DNA of 64,000 nt from Peristeroidobacter soli (GTDB lineage Bacteria > Pseudomonadota > Gammaproteobacteria > Steroidobacterales > Steroidobacteraceae): positions 1,052,803 through 1,116,802 of the forward strand of contig NZ_RYEV01000004.1 of the NCBI RefSeq assembly GCF_004138485.1, read 5' to 3'. The position numbers and the translations under genes were made by a program. The notes below the pieces were generated by a model that was not told where the DNA came from, made no database searches, and saw only the letters and a program-made list of their open reading frames with translations. Positions 9,622 to 20,900 of the stretch are shown here, piece after piece (positions within the stretch are counted from its first letter, which is position 1; each line of letters starts with the position of its first letter).

Positions 9622-12600
9622 GGCGGCGACTCCAACGCGGGGGAGGCACCGCGGCTGCGTCGTTGAACCAATCGCTCAAAGGCCAGAAACACCACCGGCG
9701 TCGTGAACAGCGTCAACGCCTGACTGACGATCAGGCCGCCGGCGATGGCGATACCCAGCGGTCGACGCAGCTCCGAGCCCATGCCGAAACCGAAGATCAG
9801 CGGCAAGGCGGCAAACAGCGCGGCGAACGTCGTCATCATGATGGGCCGAAAACGCAGTAACGCGGCTTGCCGGATCGCGGCACGCGCCTCCTTGCCTTCC
9901 ACGCGCTGCGCCTCGATGGCGAAGTCGATCATCATGATCGCATTCTTCTTCACGATGCCGATCAGCAACACGATACCGATGATGCCGATCACGCCGAGGT
10001 CGCTGCCGGTCACCAGCAGCGCCAGCAACGCGCCGACCGCCGCCGACGGCAGCGTGGACAGAATCGTCAACGGATGAATGAAGCTTTCATACAGCACGCC
10101 GAGCACGATGTAGACGACCACGATGGCCGCCAGAATCAGATAGAACTCGTTGGCCAGCGACGCGCGAAATGCACTGGCCGCACCGGTGAATTGCGTGGTG
10201 ATCGACGCAGGCACGCCGATTTCCCGTTCCGCCCGCGTGATCGCATCCACCGCGGCGCCGAGCGACACCCCTGGCGCAAGATCGAATCCGATGGTCGCGG
10301 CCGGAAACTGCGCGACCCGCGAGATCGACACCGGCGCACTCTTCAACCGAAACGTCGCCAGCGCACTCAACGGTGTGACAGTGCCTGAACCGGTCGGCAC
10401 ATAGATCTGCGACAGTGCCTTCGGATCGGCCAACATGCCCGGCGAGCTTTCCAGGATGACGCGATACTGGTTCGACGGCGTGAAGATGGTGGAGATGATG
10501 CGTTGACCAAACGCGTTGTACAGCGCGCTATCCACCGTCGCGGCGCTGACGCCGAGCCGTGCCGCGACGTCGCGATTGATGTCCACCTCCACCGCTCTGC
10601 CGTCTTCGAGCACGTCGGAGGTCACATTGCGAATCTGATCCACGTCGTGTAGCGCCGTGAGCAGGCGATTCGCCCACTGGGAGATGTCAGTCGCGCTCGC
10701 CGCCTGCAGGGCAAAGCGATATTCATTGGCGCCGCTTTGAGTGTCGATGGTCAGATCCTGCACCGGCTGCAAGTACAGCGTGACTCCGAACGTCTCGCGC
10801 GCCTTCCGCTGCAACCGTTCCATCAAATCCTGCTGCGAGCCGCGCTCATCGGCATCCCTCAGGTCGATCAGCATGCGTCCCTGATGAAGCGCCAGGTTCT
10901 GGCCATCGACGCCGACGTTCGAGCTCAGGCTGGCCACGTCCGGATCGTCGAGCACCAGCGCGGCCACCTGCGACTGGAGCTGCGCCATGCGCGGGAAGGA
11001 AATATCCTGGCCGGCGACCACCACGGCACGCAGTTGCCCCGTGTCCTGTTGCGGAAACAGACCTTTGGGGATGAGCACGAACAGCAGTGCCGTCATCACC
11101 AGCGTGGCCAGAAATACCAGCAGCGTCTGCGGCTGACGATCCAGCACCCAGTCGAGCCGGCGTGCATAGCTCTGCGCCAGCCGCTCAAACCAGTGCAGAC
11201 TGCGCTCGATGAGCGGCAAGCGACGCTGCTCCCGCTCCGGTTTCAACCAACGCGACGCGAGCATCGGCACGAGCGTCAGTGCCACGATCGCGGAGATGAA
11301 GATCGTCACCGCCAACGTGATCGCAAACTCGCGAAACAATCGCCCCACCACGTCGCCCATGAACAGCAGCGGGATCAGCACGGCCACCAGGCTGACCGTC
11401 AGCGAAATGATGGTGAAGCCGATCTCACGCGCGCCCCGCAGGGCGGCGGCGAAGGGCGACGTGCCCGCTTCGATGTGACGATTGATGTTCTCCAGCACCA
11501 CGATCGCATCGTCGACCACGAACCCCGAGGCGATGGTCAGCGCCATCAACGTCAGATTGTTGATACTGAACTCGAGCAGATACATGGCCGCGAAGCTGCC
11601 GACCAGCGACAGCGGCACGGCAATGCTGGCAATGACGGTAGCCTGCAGGCTGCCAAGGAAAAGGAATATCACGATCGTGACCAGCACCACGGCGAGCAGC
11701 AGTTCGAACTGCACGTCGGCCAGCGAGGCACGAATCCCGACCGTGCGGTCGCTGAGCATGGTCATCTTCACATCGGCCGGCAGTTGCAACTCGAGTGCCG
11801 GCAAGGCGGTACGGATCGCAGCGACCGTGCCGATGACATTTGCACCGGGTTGGCGCTGCACGTCGACGATAATGGCGGGCGTGCGATTCATCCACGCGCC
11901 GATCCGGGTGTTCTCGGACGAGTCGACGATGGTCGCAACATCGCCGAGCCGCACCGGAGCGCCGTTGCTATACGCGACGATCAGATCCCGATATTCCTGC
12001 GCCGTGGCCAGTTGATCGTTGGCGTCGATGGTCCACGCACGCGTCGGCCCGTCGAAACTGCCCTTCGCGCCGTTGACGTTGGCGCCCGCGATCGCCGTTC
12101 GCAACGCATCGAGCGACAGCCCACGCCCGGCCAGCGCCGGCACGTTTGCTTGAATGCGCACCGCGGGCCGCTGACCGCCGGACAGATTCACCAGGCCGAC
12201 GCCGGATATCTGCGACAGCTTGTTGGCGACGCGCTGATCGACCAGATTCTGCACTTCGGCGAGCGGCCTCGACGTCGACGTGACCCCGAAACTCACGATC
12301 GGTGCATCGGCAGGATTGACCTTGGCGTAGATCGGCGGCGCCGGCAGATCCGACGGCAGCAACGTGCTGGCCGCGTTGATGGCCGCCTGCACTTCCTGCT
12401 CGGCCACATCCAATGCCAGCTCCAGTGAGAACTGCAGCGTGATCACCGACGCGCCCGCCGAGGACGCCGAGGTCATGCGATCGAGGCCGGCCATCTGACC
12501 GAACTGACGTTCGAGCGGACCGGTCACGGTGACCGCCATCACGTCGGGACTCGCGCCTGGATAGAGCGTGCGCACTTGAATGGTCGGATAGTCGACCTCG

Positions 12601-12752
12601 GGCAGCGCCGACAGCGGCAGCACGCGAAACGCCACCAGACCGGCGAGCAGAATCGCGAGCATCGACAGCGTGGTCGCCACCGGCCGTAGAATGAACAGAC
12701 GGGACGGCCCGCCTTCATGGGGCTCTATGGTTTCTTCGCGCTCGCCGGCCAT
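9618..12752 (-). CDS. mdtB: RND efflux permease, first subunit (MdtB/MuxB-like)
   Basis: First of the two permeases, 1044 residues. The HAE-1 architecture is complete: N-terminal helix, porter loop 1, TM2-6 including [19 protein letters not shown] with Asp414-Asp415, porter loop 2, and TM8-12 with [18 protein letters not shown] and [13 protein letters not shown]. The N-terminal 18 residues before the first helix are longer than usual ([15 protein letters not shown]), and an internal start is possible. The gene begins 28 nt inside the end of the adaptor gene and ends in a 4-nt overlap with the next permease. MdtB-type subunits form a 2:1 trimer with MdtC in E. coli; the same pairing is inferred here. 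Confidence 0.95.
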   Translation of the reverse strand: MAGEREETIEPHEGGPSRLFILRPVATTLSMLAILLAGLVAFRVLPLSALPEVDYPTIQVRTLYPGASPDVMAVTVTGPLERQFGQMAGLDRMTSASSAGASVITLQFSLELALDVAEQEVQAAINAASTLLPSDLPAPPIYAKVNPADAPIVSFGVTSTSRPLAEVQNLVDQRVANKLSQISGVGLVNLSGGQRPAVRIQANVPALAGRGLSLDALRTAIAGANVNGAKGSFDGPTRAWTIDANDQLATAQEYRDLIVAYSNGAPVRLGDVATIVDSSENTRIGAWMNRTPAIIVDVQRQPGANVIGTVAAIRTALPALELQLPADVKMTMLSDRTVGIRASLADVQFELLLAVVLVTIVIFLFLGSLQATVIASIAVPLSLVGSFAAMYLLEFSINNLTLMALTIASGFVVDDAIVVLENINRHIEAGTSPFAAALRGAREIGFTIISLTVSLVAVLIPLLFMGDVVGRLFREFAITLAVTIFISAIVALTLVPMLASRWLKPEREQRRLPLIERSLHWFERLAQSYARRLDWVLDRQPQTLLVFLATLVMTALLFVLIPKGLFPQQDTGQLRAVVVAGQDISFPRMAQLQSQVAALVLDDPDVASLSSNVGVDGQNLALHQGRMLIDLRDADERGSQQDLMERLQRKARETFGVTLYLQPVQDLTIDTQSGANEYRFALQAASATDISQWANRLLTALHDVDQIRNVTSDVLEDGRAVEVDINRDVAARLGVSAATVDSALYNAFGQRIISTIFTPSNQYRVILESSPGMLADPKALSQIYVPTGSGTVTPLSALATFRLKSAPVSISRVAQFPAATIGFDLAPGVSLGAAVDAITRAEREIGVPASITTQFTGAASAFRASLANEFYLILAAIVVVYIVLGVLYESFIHPLTILSTLPSAAVGALLALLVTGSDLGVIGIIGIVLLIGIVKKNAIMMIDFAIEAQRVEGKEARAAIRQAALLRFRPIMMTTFAALFAALPLIFGFGMGSELRRPLGIAIAGGLIVSQALTLFTTPVVFLAFERLVQRRSRGASPALESPP

Positions 12753-13897
12753 TTGGCACCAGCCATCATGACGCGCGCGCCGTCGTTCAGTCCGTCCGCG
12801 CCTTCGGTGATCACGGTTTCGCCGACTTTCAGTCCGCTGCTCACGACGATCTGTTGCTCGTGGATCACCCCGGTTCGCACCGCTCGCGATTTCACCGTCC
12901 GGTCGGTTTGCAACACGAACACGAAGTCGCCCTGCGCGCCATGTCTCACACTCGACACCGGAACGGTCACGGAATGTGACAAAGTCTTAACCCATAAAGA
13001 AACATTCACGAATTGATTCGGAAACAAGGTCTCAGCGCCGTTGTCAAAGCGCGCCTTGGCGCGCACCGTACCGCTGCTCGCGTCGATCTGATTGTCGAAC
13101 GTCAGAAATTCGCCTTCCGCCAGCACGCGCTCGCCGGCCTGATCGGTGGCTGTGACGTGCAACTTCCGGCCCTCGCGCAATTGCGCCTGCACGTCGGGCA
13201 GCTGCGCCTGAGGCACGCTGAAAGTCACATCGATGGGTTGGACCTGGGTGATGACGACGATGCCCGTGGCGTCGCCCGGCGTCACATAGTTGCCGATATC
13301 CGCCTGCCGCAGCCCCGCCTTGCCGGCGACCGGTGCGGTGATGGAGGTGTAATCGAGATTCAAAGTCGCGACGCCGATGGCCGCATGATCGGCCGCCACC
13401 GTGCCTTCGAGTTGTTTCACCGTGGCGGCCTGGGTATCCAGCTGCTGACGAGCAATGGAATCCTGCGACCACAGCGTGCGGTAGCGCTCCAGATCGGCCC
13501 GGGCCTGGTCCAGCAGCGATTCGTCGCGGACCAGATTCGCACGTGCCTGCGACAACGCCAGCTGATAGGGACGAGGATCGATCTTGGCCAGCAACTGTCC
13601 CTGCTTCACCTGCTGCCCTTCGGCGAAGTGCAGGCTGAACAATGTGCCGGCGAGCTGAGAACGAACGGTCGCGGCGACGATGGGCTGCACGGAACCGATG
13701 GCACTCAAAGTCACGGGCACATCCATCGCAGTCGCCTGTGCCGTCCCCACGGCAGCGGCGGGCCGACCGCGACCCGGGCTTCGTTCCGTGCCTCGGGTGA
13801 AGTGCCACGCTGCCCATCCCACCACCGCCAGCAGCAGTAGCGCGATGACGCTATTACGCAGTTGCACTGACGCGGGACGCGCGTTTTTCAGTGACAT
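12725..13897 (-). CDS. mdtA: RND efflux periplasmic adaptor (MdtA/MuxA-like)
   Basis: Membrane-fusion protein linking the permeases to the outer-membrane duct, 390 residues from the chosen ATG at 13897. That start puts an N-terminal signal-anchor ([17 protein letters not shown]) near residues 15-32. The frame stays open further upstream, but into the promoter region of the divergent gene, so longer starts are unlikely. Motifs in order are the lipoyl half-motif [28 protein letters not shown], an alpha-hairpin, the second half-motif [20 protein letters not shown], a beta-barrel domain, and a membrane-proximal domain ending in [20 protein letters not shown]. It is the first gene of a four-gene pump operon. 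A 98-bp divergent gap separates it from the DUF1003 fusion gene; no local regulator is present. Confidence 0.93.
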   Translation of the reverse strand: MSLKNARPASVQLRNSVIALLLLAVVGWAAWHFTRGTERSPGRGRPAAAVGTAQATAMDVPVTLSAIGSVQPIVAATVRSQLAGTLFSLHFAEGQQVKQGQLLAKIDPRPYQLALSQARANLVRDESLLDQARADLERYRTLWSQDSIARQQLDTQAATVKQLEGTVAADHAAIGVATLNLDYTSITAPVAGKAGLRQADIGNYVTPGDATGIVVITQVQPIDVTFSVPQAQLPDVQAQLREGRKLHVTATDQAGERVLAEGEFLTFDNQIDASSGTVRAKARFDNGAETLFPNQFVNVSLWVKTLSHSVTVPVSSVRHGAQGDFVFVLQTDRTVKSRAVRTGVIHEQQIVVSSGLKVGETVITEGADGLNDGARVMMAGAKWPASAKKP

Positions 13898-13995
13898 CGA
13901 CTGCTTATACTTCGCGTGCCGCCCACCCGCAATGCGCATTGAGAGTGGCGCCCCGACCCTTCCCGTACCCAAACCCAGACCCAGGAACCCGTCCC

Positions 13996-14814
13996 ATGCA
14001 AGTGTGGCAATGGTTGTTGACCGGCTTGGTGGCCGGATGGATCGCGCGCTTCGCAATTCGTGGCACCCGGCTCGGGCTGCCGGTCGACCTGGCACTCGGC
14101 GCCGCGGGCGGACTGCTCAGCGGCTCGATGTTTCATCTCGGCGGCATCACCGATTCCGACTCAGGGATCGCGCACATCGTAACTGCGCTGGTCGGAGCGA
14201 TCGGGGCCCTGGTGTCGATCCATCTGGTCGTGCGGGCCACGTTGAATTCGGCCCGCGTGGTCGGAGCGGCGTTCGCGACACCGAACGCCGGCCCGACCGT
14301 CACCGGCGACAGCGTGGAACAGCGCATCTGGCGCAAATTCCTGCAACACAAACCGGTGGCGCAAGATCCCAACAAACTCGATACGCCCACGCTGGGCGAG
14401 CGCGCCGCGGATCGCATCGCTGAGTTCGGCGGCAGCTGGACCTTCCTGATGCTGTTCGGCGCGTTCCTGGTCGCCTGGATGATCTTCAACGTGATCGGCC
14501 AGCCGCACTTCGATCCTTATCCGTTCATTCTGCTGAACCTGCTGCTGTCGTGCATAGCCGCGGTGCAGGCGCCGATCATCATGATGAGCCAGAACCGTCA
14601 GGCCGATAAGGACCGGCTGCACGCACGGCTCGACTACGAAGTGAACTTGAAGGCCGAGCTGGAGATTCTCGCCTTGCACGAGAAGCTCGATCTGCTCCGC
14701 GAACAGTCCTGGAAGGAACTGGTGGAGATGCAACAGCGGCAGCTGGAGCTGCTGACCCAGCTCCGCGAGGCACGACGCCCGCTCGGCGGCGAATCAGCAT
14801 CAGATAACCCGTGA
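13996..14814 (+). CDS. GlsB/YeaQ-like membrane domain fused to DUF1003
   Basis: Integral inner-membrane protein of 272 residues. Residues 1-85 (MQVWQWLLTGLVAGWIAR..., then GAAGGLLSGSMFHLGG, then a third helix) resemble the small three-helix GlsB/YeaQ/YmgE family. Residues about 150-250 match DUF1003: two helices (TFLMLFGAFLVAWMIFN and PFILLNLLLSCIAAVQAP), then the signature IIMMSQNRQADKDR and a charged coiled coil DYEVNLKAELEILALHEKLD. The two families are usually separate genes, so this looks like a fusion. The ATG at 13996 is chosen because it begins the first helix and leaves room for the divergent pump promoter. Function is unknown; both halves are associated with envelope stress in annotation only. 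Confidence 0.8.
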   Translation: MQVWQWLLTGLVAGWIARFAIRGTRLGLPVDLALGAAGGLLSGSMFHLGGITDSDSGIAHIVTALVGAIGALVSIHLVVRATLNSARVVGAAFATPNAGPTVTGDSVEQRIWRKFLQHKPVAQDPNKLDTPTLGERAADRIAEFGGSWTFLMLFGAFLVAWMIFNVIGQPHFDPYPFILLNLLLSCIAAVQAPIIMMSQNRQADKDRLHARLDYEVNLKAELEILALHEKLDLLREQSWKELVEMQQRQLELLTQLREARRPLGGESASDNP

Positions 14815-14821
14815 CGCAGTG

Positions 14822-16369
14822 TCATCTGTTGAGACAGAGCAACGGTGCCAGCCACTGTTGGTAGGGAGCCCACTTGGGCGCATCGCGAATCACCACACCA
14901 CTGCGCACTTGAACCGCGCTGGCGGTGACGACCCCGCGACGGCGTGAATCAAACTCCAACATCGCCGGATCGAACGACAGGCCGCAGAATTCCGCCACCC
15001 GCCGCAGCTGCGTTTCCGGTTCTGTCAGGAGCCGCGCATATTCCACATCGAGGATTCGCCCGGCAAACCGCGCGTGCCAGTGCTTCATCAACTCAGCATA
15101 CCAGCCGTAATAGTCCGCGAGCTCACCCAGGTCATAGCTGTAGGGATTCGCGTCGGAAAACAGCTCCCGCAGATTGGAGAAACAGGTCGCCACCGGATCG
15201 CGAACCATGTGCAGAATCTTCGCCCGCGGTAGAGCGCTCGCGATGAAACCGATGTTCAGAAAGTTCGAAGGCAGTTTGTCGGTGAAGTATCGCGAGCCGC
15301 CCAAGCGCCATTGAACGCCGTCGAGATAGCGCTGGCCCGCGACGCTCAGATCGACGCCATGCGCGCGCTCCACCAGCGTCGCATCGATCACGCCCTTGCA
15401 GTGGTGCCCCGTCGCGTAACGCATCCCGCTGGTGAAGTCATATAACTCGCCGAGCGCCGCAACCTCCGGATGTCCGGCGAGCATCTGCTCCAGCAAGGTC
15501 GTACCGGATCGATGCATGCCGACGATGAAGATCGGCGTTGGACCGGTATCGGCGCCGGTCGCCTCGCCCGGTTCGAACGTCGACAGGACGTCGAACAGCT
15601 GTTTCATCCTGCGGCCGTCATAGTTCAATCGCGATCGTTTCGCGCGACACGCCTGCATCAATGCGTGCCACGCCTCGTCGTATCGCTGCAAATCATCGAG
15701 CTCCTTGTGGAGCGCGAAGGACAGCAACGCGATGTCGTCCGCTGTGCGCCCCGGACGCGTCAACTCCCGCCTGATCGCGTCGATGTGATTGCGCTCGGCC
15801 GTCTGCCGCCGCAGCCCCGAGCGCAGCCAGTATCCCTGCGCGATCTCAGGCGCGCGGCGAATGGCGCGCTCCACATCTTGCCCGGCTTCATCGAAGCGTC
15901 CGAGATAGGTGAGAATCTGCGTACGCGCGAGCAGCGTCGTCGGATAGTCAGGGTCGGCCCGCCGCGCCTCATCGAGATAATCGATGGCGCGCTCCGGAAG
16001 ATTCAGATAGCTCAGCTGCGCCCCGGCGGCGATCAGCAAAGGAATGGACATCCTCGCCGGCGGCCCAGCCCGTTCGATGCACGCCAACAGCTCCGGCCCT
16101 CGGTTGAACGTGCGCAGGCGCGGCAGCAGCTCGGTCAGAATCTTTTCATCCGTCGTCCCGGTTCGTGCCGCGGCGAGCGCGAACTCTTCGGCGCGACGAT
16201 AGTTCCCGCGCAGCGAATACATATAAGACAGCTGCACGAGCGTGTAAGGCTCGTTTGGCACCTGCGCCAGAACCTTTTCGTAGGTGGCAATGGCACCGTC
16301 CCAATCCTGCTTGGTAGCCAGCGCCTCGGCACTGGCCAGCATCGGTCGCACACTCGCGGGAATTGCCAT
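14822..16369 (-). CDS. TPR-containing sulfotransferase family protein (second copy in operon)
   Basis: Predicted sulfotransferase of 515 residues that would move a sulfuryl group from PAPS to an unknown acceptor. The N-terminal half (1-265) is helical with TPR-like pairs, for example DWDGAIATYEKVLAQVPNEPYTLVQLS and GNYRRAEEFALAAAR. The C-terminal half is a sulfotransferase domain: the 5'-phosphosulfate-binding loop PIFIVGMHRSGTTLLEQ is at about 279-295 with Arg287-Ser-Gly-Thr-Thr, and a 3'-phosphate-binding stretch VRDPVATCFSNLRELF lies downstream, with FTDKLPSNFLNIG between. No signal peptide is visible, so it is cytosolic. Its ATG overlaps the upstream paralogue's stop by 1 nt (TGATG), implying coupled translation. 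It ends 8 nt from the convergent DUF1003 fusion gene. Confidence 0.9.
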   Translation of the reverse strand: MAIPASVRPMLASAEALATKQDWDGAIATYEKVLAQVPNEPYTLVQLSYMYSLRGNYRRAEEFALAAARTGTTDEKILTELLPRLRTFNRGPELLACIERAGPPARMSIPLLIAAGAQLSYLNLPERAIDYLDEARRADPDYPTTLLARTQILTYLGRFDEAGQDVERAIRRAPEIAQGYWLRSGLRRQTAERNHIDAIRRELTRPGRTADDIALLSFALHKELDDLQRYDEAWHALMQACRAKRSRLNYDGRRMKQLFDVLSTFEPGEATGADTGPTPIFIVGMHRSGTTLLEQMLAGHPEVAALGELYDFTSGMRYATGHHCKGVIDATLVERAHGVDLSVAGQRYLDGVQWRLGGSRYFTDKLPSNFLNIGFIASALPRAKILHMVRDPVATCFSNLRELFSDANPYSYDLGELADYYGWYAELMKHWHARFAGRILDVEYARLLTEPETQLRRVAEFCGLSFDPAMLEFDSRRRGVVTASAVQVRSGVVIRDAPKWAPYQQWLAPLLCLNR

Positions 16370-17967
16370 CAGCCCTGCAGTCTCGCAAGCATCGGTTGCA
16401 ACTGCCGCTCATAACGTTTCCATGCGCCGATGCCGCGCTCATGAATGCGCTCACGAACCTGACTGCTGCTGGCCGTCGAGACGGGGGCGCTGTTGCGTGT
16501 GATCTCGTGCAGAGCGCCTTCCCTGTCGAGACCGAGAAAGTCGAGCACCGCCGCCGCCATCTGCTCCGGAGCGCGCACCAGATCCTCGTAAGAGACGATC
16601 CGCACCGAGTCCGGCGCCCTGCTTTTCCAATACCGCAACCAGGTTCGGACCCGCAGACCATGATCCGCCAGATCGCTCAACGTATAGCTGTAAGGATACG
16701 CATCCGCCTGAAACAGCTCCTTCAGATTGGAGAAGCAGGCGTCCGGCGGATCGCGCTGTAGACACAGCACGCGCGCCGCGGGTAACGCTTGCAGGATGAG
16801 CGGCAGGTTGAACAGATTCTGGGGATTCTTGTCGATCACGTAGCGGCCATTCGTGGCCAGGCGGCGCACGCGCTGCTCGTAGAGATGACCGACCTTTTTG
16901 AAATCCAGCTCTCTTATCAACTGCAAGCGATCGCCATGAAGCGGCGATCGGAAGAAGTGCCCGGACGCTTCGCTCACCGCCGCCGGGAAATCGTTGCGCT
17001 CGCCCAGCGACTGCACCGCTGAGTGATTGCTGAGGATACGATCGAGCAGCGTCGTCCCGGTGCGCGGCATGCCCACGATGAAGATGGGAACGAGCCCGGC
17101 GGCCACGGCCGGCTCCGGCAGCGACACTGGCATTCGTATCAATGCCTCCAGCCGCGACGCCTCGAGCAGCGAATCGAACGCCACCCGGCGACTCATGATT
17201 TCAGCTCCGCTCGTCAACGCCGACCACGCCTCTTCCCGCCGATCCGCCGCATCGTATTCTCGAAACAGCGCGTAGAAAAGATGGGCCTGCTCGATGCCGT
17301 TGGCTTGAACCCGGCTCAACGCATCGAGGATACGGACCACGCGAGCCAACGGCGGCCGCGCCTTGGAATGAGTAGCCAGCGCCCAATGGGCATCGGCAAA
17401 GTCCGGCGACAGGGCGAGACACGCTTCATAGTCTCTATCGGCCGCCTGCATGTCGCCCAGATAACGGTATACATTCGCGCGCGTGAAGATCAGCAAGGGA
17501 TGGGCATGCACCTGTTTGGCCATCGCCTCGAGAAAACGTAGTGCGCCTCGATAGTCACCCGCCAGCCACAGCTGCTGCGCAAGAACCGCGGACTGGGAAA
17601 CGACATTCGGGTCCGACCAATCCACCGCATTGATCAGCGAGACCACCGCCGGCTCTTCGGCAAAGTCCAACAGGCGGGCGGTCACATAACCGATATGTCG
17701 GGTGCTGCCATGCTCGCGGACCGCTTCCGCCGCTCGCAACGCATGTTCTTTCGACGTGAGATAGCGATCGGCGAGCTGCTCGAAGCGCGACAGGCGCAGC
17801 CGGGCCGGAACGTGGCGAGGCTCGAGGATCAGAATCGATTCATACAACGCGCGTGCCTCGTCCCACAGGCCGCGCAGCTCATATTGTTGGGCACGCGCCC
17901 AGAATTCGCGAGGAGACACGGCCGCCGACGGGCGGCCGTGTGAAGGAAATCCGTTCCCCTCGTTCAA
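16369..17967 (-). CDS. TPR-containing sulfotransferase family protein (first copy in operon)
   Basis: Paralogue of the next gene, 532 residues. TPR-like repeats fill about residues 20-270 (LRGLWDEARALYESILILEPRH, AGDYRGALRFLEAMAK, GDMQAADRDYEACLALSPDF). The sulfotransferase domain has PIFIVGMPRTGTTLLDRIL with the PAPS loop at 301-308, then YVIDKNPQNLFNLP and LQRDPPDACFSNLKELFQ. The reading frame begins with TTG at 17967, overlapping the TGA stop of the TonB receptor gene; a GTG at 17919 is an alternative start. The overlap argues for a receptor-sulfotransferase-sulfotransferase operon. TPR-sulfotransferases are common beside Oar-like receptors, but the acceptor substrate is unknown. Confidence 0.88.
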   Translation of the reverse strand: MNEGNGFPSHGRPSAAVSPREFWARAQQYELRGLWDEARALYESILILEPRHVPARLRLSRFEQLADRYLTSKEHALRAAEAVREHGSTRHIGYVTARLLDFAEEPAVVSLINAVDWSDPNVVSQSAVLAQQLWLAGDYRGALRFLEAMAKQVHAHPLLIFTRANVYRYLGDMQAADRDYEACLALSPDFADAHWALATHSKARPPLARVVRILDALSRVQANGIEQAHLFYALFREYDAADRREEAWSALTSGAEIMSRRVAFDSLLEASRLEALIRMPVSLPEPAVAAGLVPIFIVGMPRTGTTLLDRILSNHSAVQSLGERNDFPAAVSEASGHFFRSPLHGDRLQLIRELDFKKVGHLYEQRVRRLATNGRYVIDKNPQNLFNLPLILQALPAARVLCLQRDPPDACFSNLKELFQADAYPYSYTLSDLADHGLRVRTWLRYWKSRAPDSVRIVSYEDLVRAPEQMAAAVLDFLGLDREGALHEITRNSAPVSTASSSQVRERIHERGIGAWKRYERQLQPMLARLQG

Positions 17968-20900
17968 AAGTTATAAACCAGCGAGAACTGGAATTCGCGT
18001 GGTGGCTGCAGCGACCGAGGCACGAGATACGTGCTCGCCGGCGTGCCCGTGGCGGCATCCTCCGCCCGATCTTCCACCGCGGTCTCCTCCTGCTGGTTGA
18101 AGACGTTGAACACATCCATCTTGGCGATCAATCCTTCGGCCCAACGCGGCGAGTACGCGAAGCTCAGGTCGACCTGATACGTCCAGGGCAGACGACCCGC
18201 CGTCCCTCGCGGCTTCGGCTCCGACGGACCATCGCGACCGCCCGCTACCGTCGTGCCACAGCGGAAGAACGACGAACCGTACGGGTGAATGCCGCCGTGA
18301 TACGGATACAGCACGCCCAGACAGTTCTTCGGCCGGCCGGACTGCACGGCCAGATTGGTACCCACCGAGACTTCGTCGGTCAGCGCATAGCTGCCGAACA
18401 CCTTGAAGGCATGACGGCGGTCGTTCGGCAGATACCCGTACGAGTCCACGGCCAGCTCCTTGTAATCGAAGTCCTGGGTGACGTTGGTGTCGTCCTGACC
18501 GATATCGGATTTGACGCCGCCTTCGGTATTGCCCTTGCTGTAGGCCAGCGTATAGGACGCCTGCACGAAGGTCCGATCCCAATTGCCGTCCCAGAACAAC
18601 TCCAGCGCCTTGTAGGTACGACGCGCCTTCGGCGACAACAGATCGCCGTCGATGGTGGTCTCGGTCAGCGTGCCGTTGCCATAGAAGTCCGTGAGAAACA
18701 CGGCATCCTCGCCGGGATTGAACATGCGGCAATAAGGGAAGCCGTTGTTCGGCAGCACGAACTGGTCCGGATCGAGCCCGGCGGCCACGCCCGCCTCCAG
18801 GATCGGGTTGTAGTCGCAGTTGTCGTCGATGGCGGCCTTCAGCTCGCGATAGATGGCACGCGCACCGATGTTCTGATGATTGGTGATGCGCATCTGCGCG
18901 CCGAGGATGTACTCGTCCTGATACATCGGATCCAGATTCTTCGAAGCGATCGTCTTGGCGTTCTTGCCTTCGCCGAACTCACCGTTGATGTAGCGGAACG
19001 TGCCGAGCGAGGTCAGCCCGGTGGGCGCACCCGTGGCCGGATCGACTCCGCTGAATGTGTAGTCCTCGCGAGTGAACAACGAAGCGCTCGCGCCGCGAAT
19101 CGCGACACTTGCCGTCAGTGGCAACGCATAGCGGCCGGCGTTGCCGTACAGCTTCATCGACGAGTCGCCCTTCACGTCCCAGGAGAAGCCGAGTCGCGGA
19201 CCGAACTGGTTGTTGATCTCGACGTAGGTCTCGCCCTGCCCGTTCAGGTTCTCGAAACTGTCCCAGCGCAGACCCGCCGAGAACAGGAATCGATCGGTGA
19301 TGTTCCAATTGTCCTCGACATAGAACGCGCGCTGCTTGACCTCCACGGTGGCGCCCTGATTCACGATCTGCTCGCGCACCACGTCGGCGCCCGCCGAGTT
19401 GGTCGAGTAACGCCACTGCCGGCCGCCTTCGATCGATTCGCCCGCGACCGACTCGAAGTCATCCAGGTCGTAGCCGAAGCGCACCAGGTGAGCGCCGAGC
19501 TGCCATTCGGCATCGACGCGGAACTGATCGCGCTCATCGCCCGCATCCTGGCGTTCGATGCTGCCCGCACTCGCGAAGGTCGACGTTACCGTGCAGCTGC
19601 TCGCATACGTACCGGTGAGCGCACGTCGCGCCGCTGGACGAGCGTCGACGATGACGGGACAGCCGGTCGCAGGCGTGTTGAGATCGCCGCTGTAGGCCAC
19701 GCGTCGCCCATCGGCCGTCGTCAGGTGCAGACCTCGCGAGTACTCGCCGTGACCATACAAAGCCGACACCGTCAGATTGTCGGTGATGTAACTGGTGTAC
19801 TTGCCCACGACATTCAAGCCACCGCTTTCTTCATACTGCGTGCCGATCAGGCCGAGCCGGTTGGCGCTGCCGAGCGTGTTCAGATACACCTTGCTGGTGG
19901 TCTCGTCCTCGTCGGAGAAGCCGGTCAGCTCGAACGAGTTGGCGTCGTTGATGTGCCAGTCGAGCTTCACCAGCCAGGTCGGCGTTTCGGTGTTCTGACT
20001 GACATTGGCCGGCTGCGTGACGTTGCCCCAGCGGTCCTGATCGTGCTCGGAGTAGCCGATCAACGCATAGGCGAACAGTTTGTTCTGTATCAGCGCGCCG
20101 CTCGCCCAGACATTGGCCGTCCACTCCCCGGTCTCCTCCTCGGAGTTGATGGAACGTACCGTGCCGAAGCTGCTGGGCTCGAGCGGGTTGGAGTACATGT
20201 AGTTCTTGGTCTTGCTGCGCAGGGCCGCCGGCGACCAATAGACACTGGACCCCGACTCGAACTCGTTGGTGCCGCGCTTGGTCGTCTGGCTGACGACGCC
20301 GCCCAGCGAACGGCCGAACTCCGCGCCATAGCCGCCGGTTTTCACCTGCTGCTCGGCGATCGCTTCGAACGGAATCCGGGAGAAATTCAGACCGCGGAAC
20401 GAGTTCGTCACATTGAAGCCGTTCACGTAGTACTGGTTCTCCGCGACCGAGGAGCCGCCGAACGACGGCAGCTTACCCTCCGAGAATGCGAAGTCGCCGC
20501 GTACCGCGCCAGGCGCCAGCAGCGCCGCCGACGTGAGATCCCGCAGGACCGGGATCTTCGACAGCTGATCGGCGGACAGAACTGTCACCGATTCCACGGA
20601 AGAAACATCGATCGGGTTGACGCGCACGGCGGTGACGACGATGTTTTCCATCTGCGCCGAGCCGGCGTTCGTCGTCGCTACAAAGCTCACTGGCGTACCC
20701 GTGCCGGCGCTGACCAGCACGCCGTCCCGGATCACCGTCGTGCCATCCTGATGGCGCAATGTGACTTTGTATCTGCCCGGCGAGAGCGCGGGCACTCGAT
20801 ACGAACCATCGGCACCCACGGGAATTTCCCGCCGGAACCCGGTCCCTTCGCCTTCGACGATGACGGTGTCTCCCGAGGTCGCCTGGCCAAACACGCTGCC

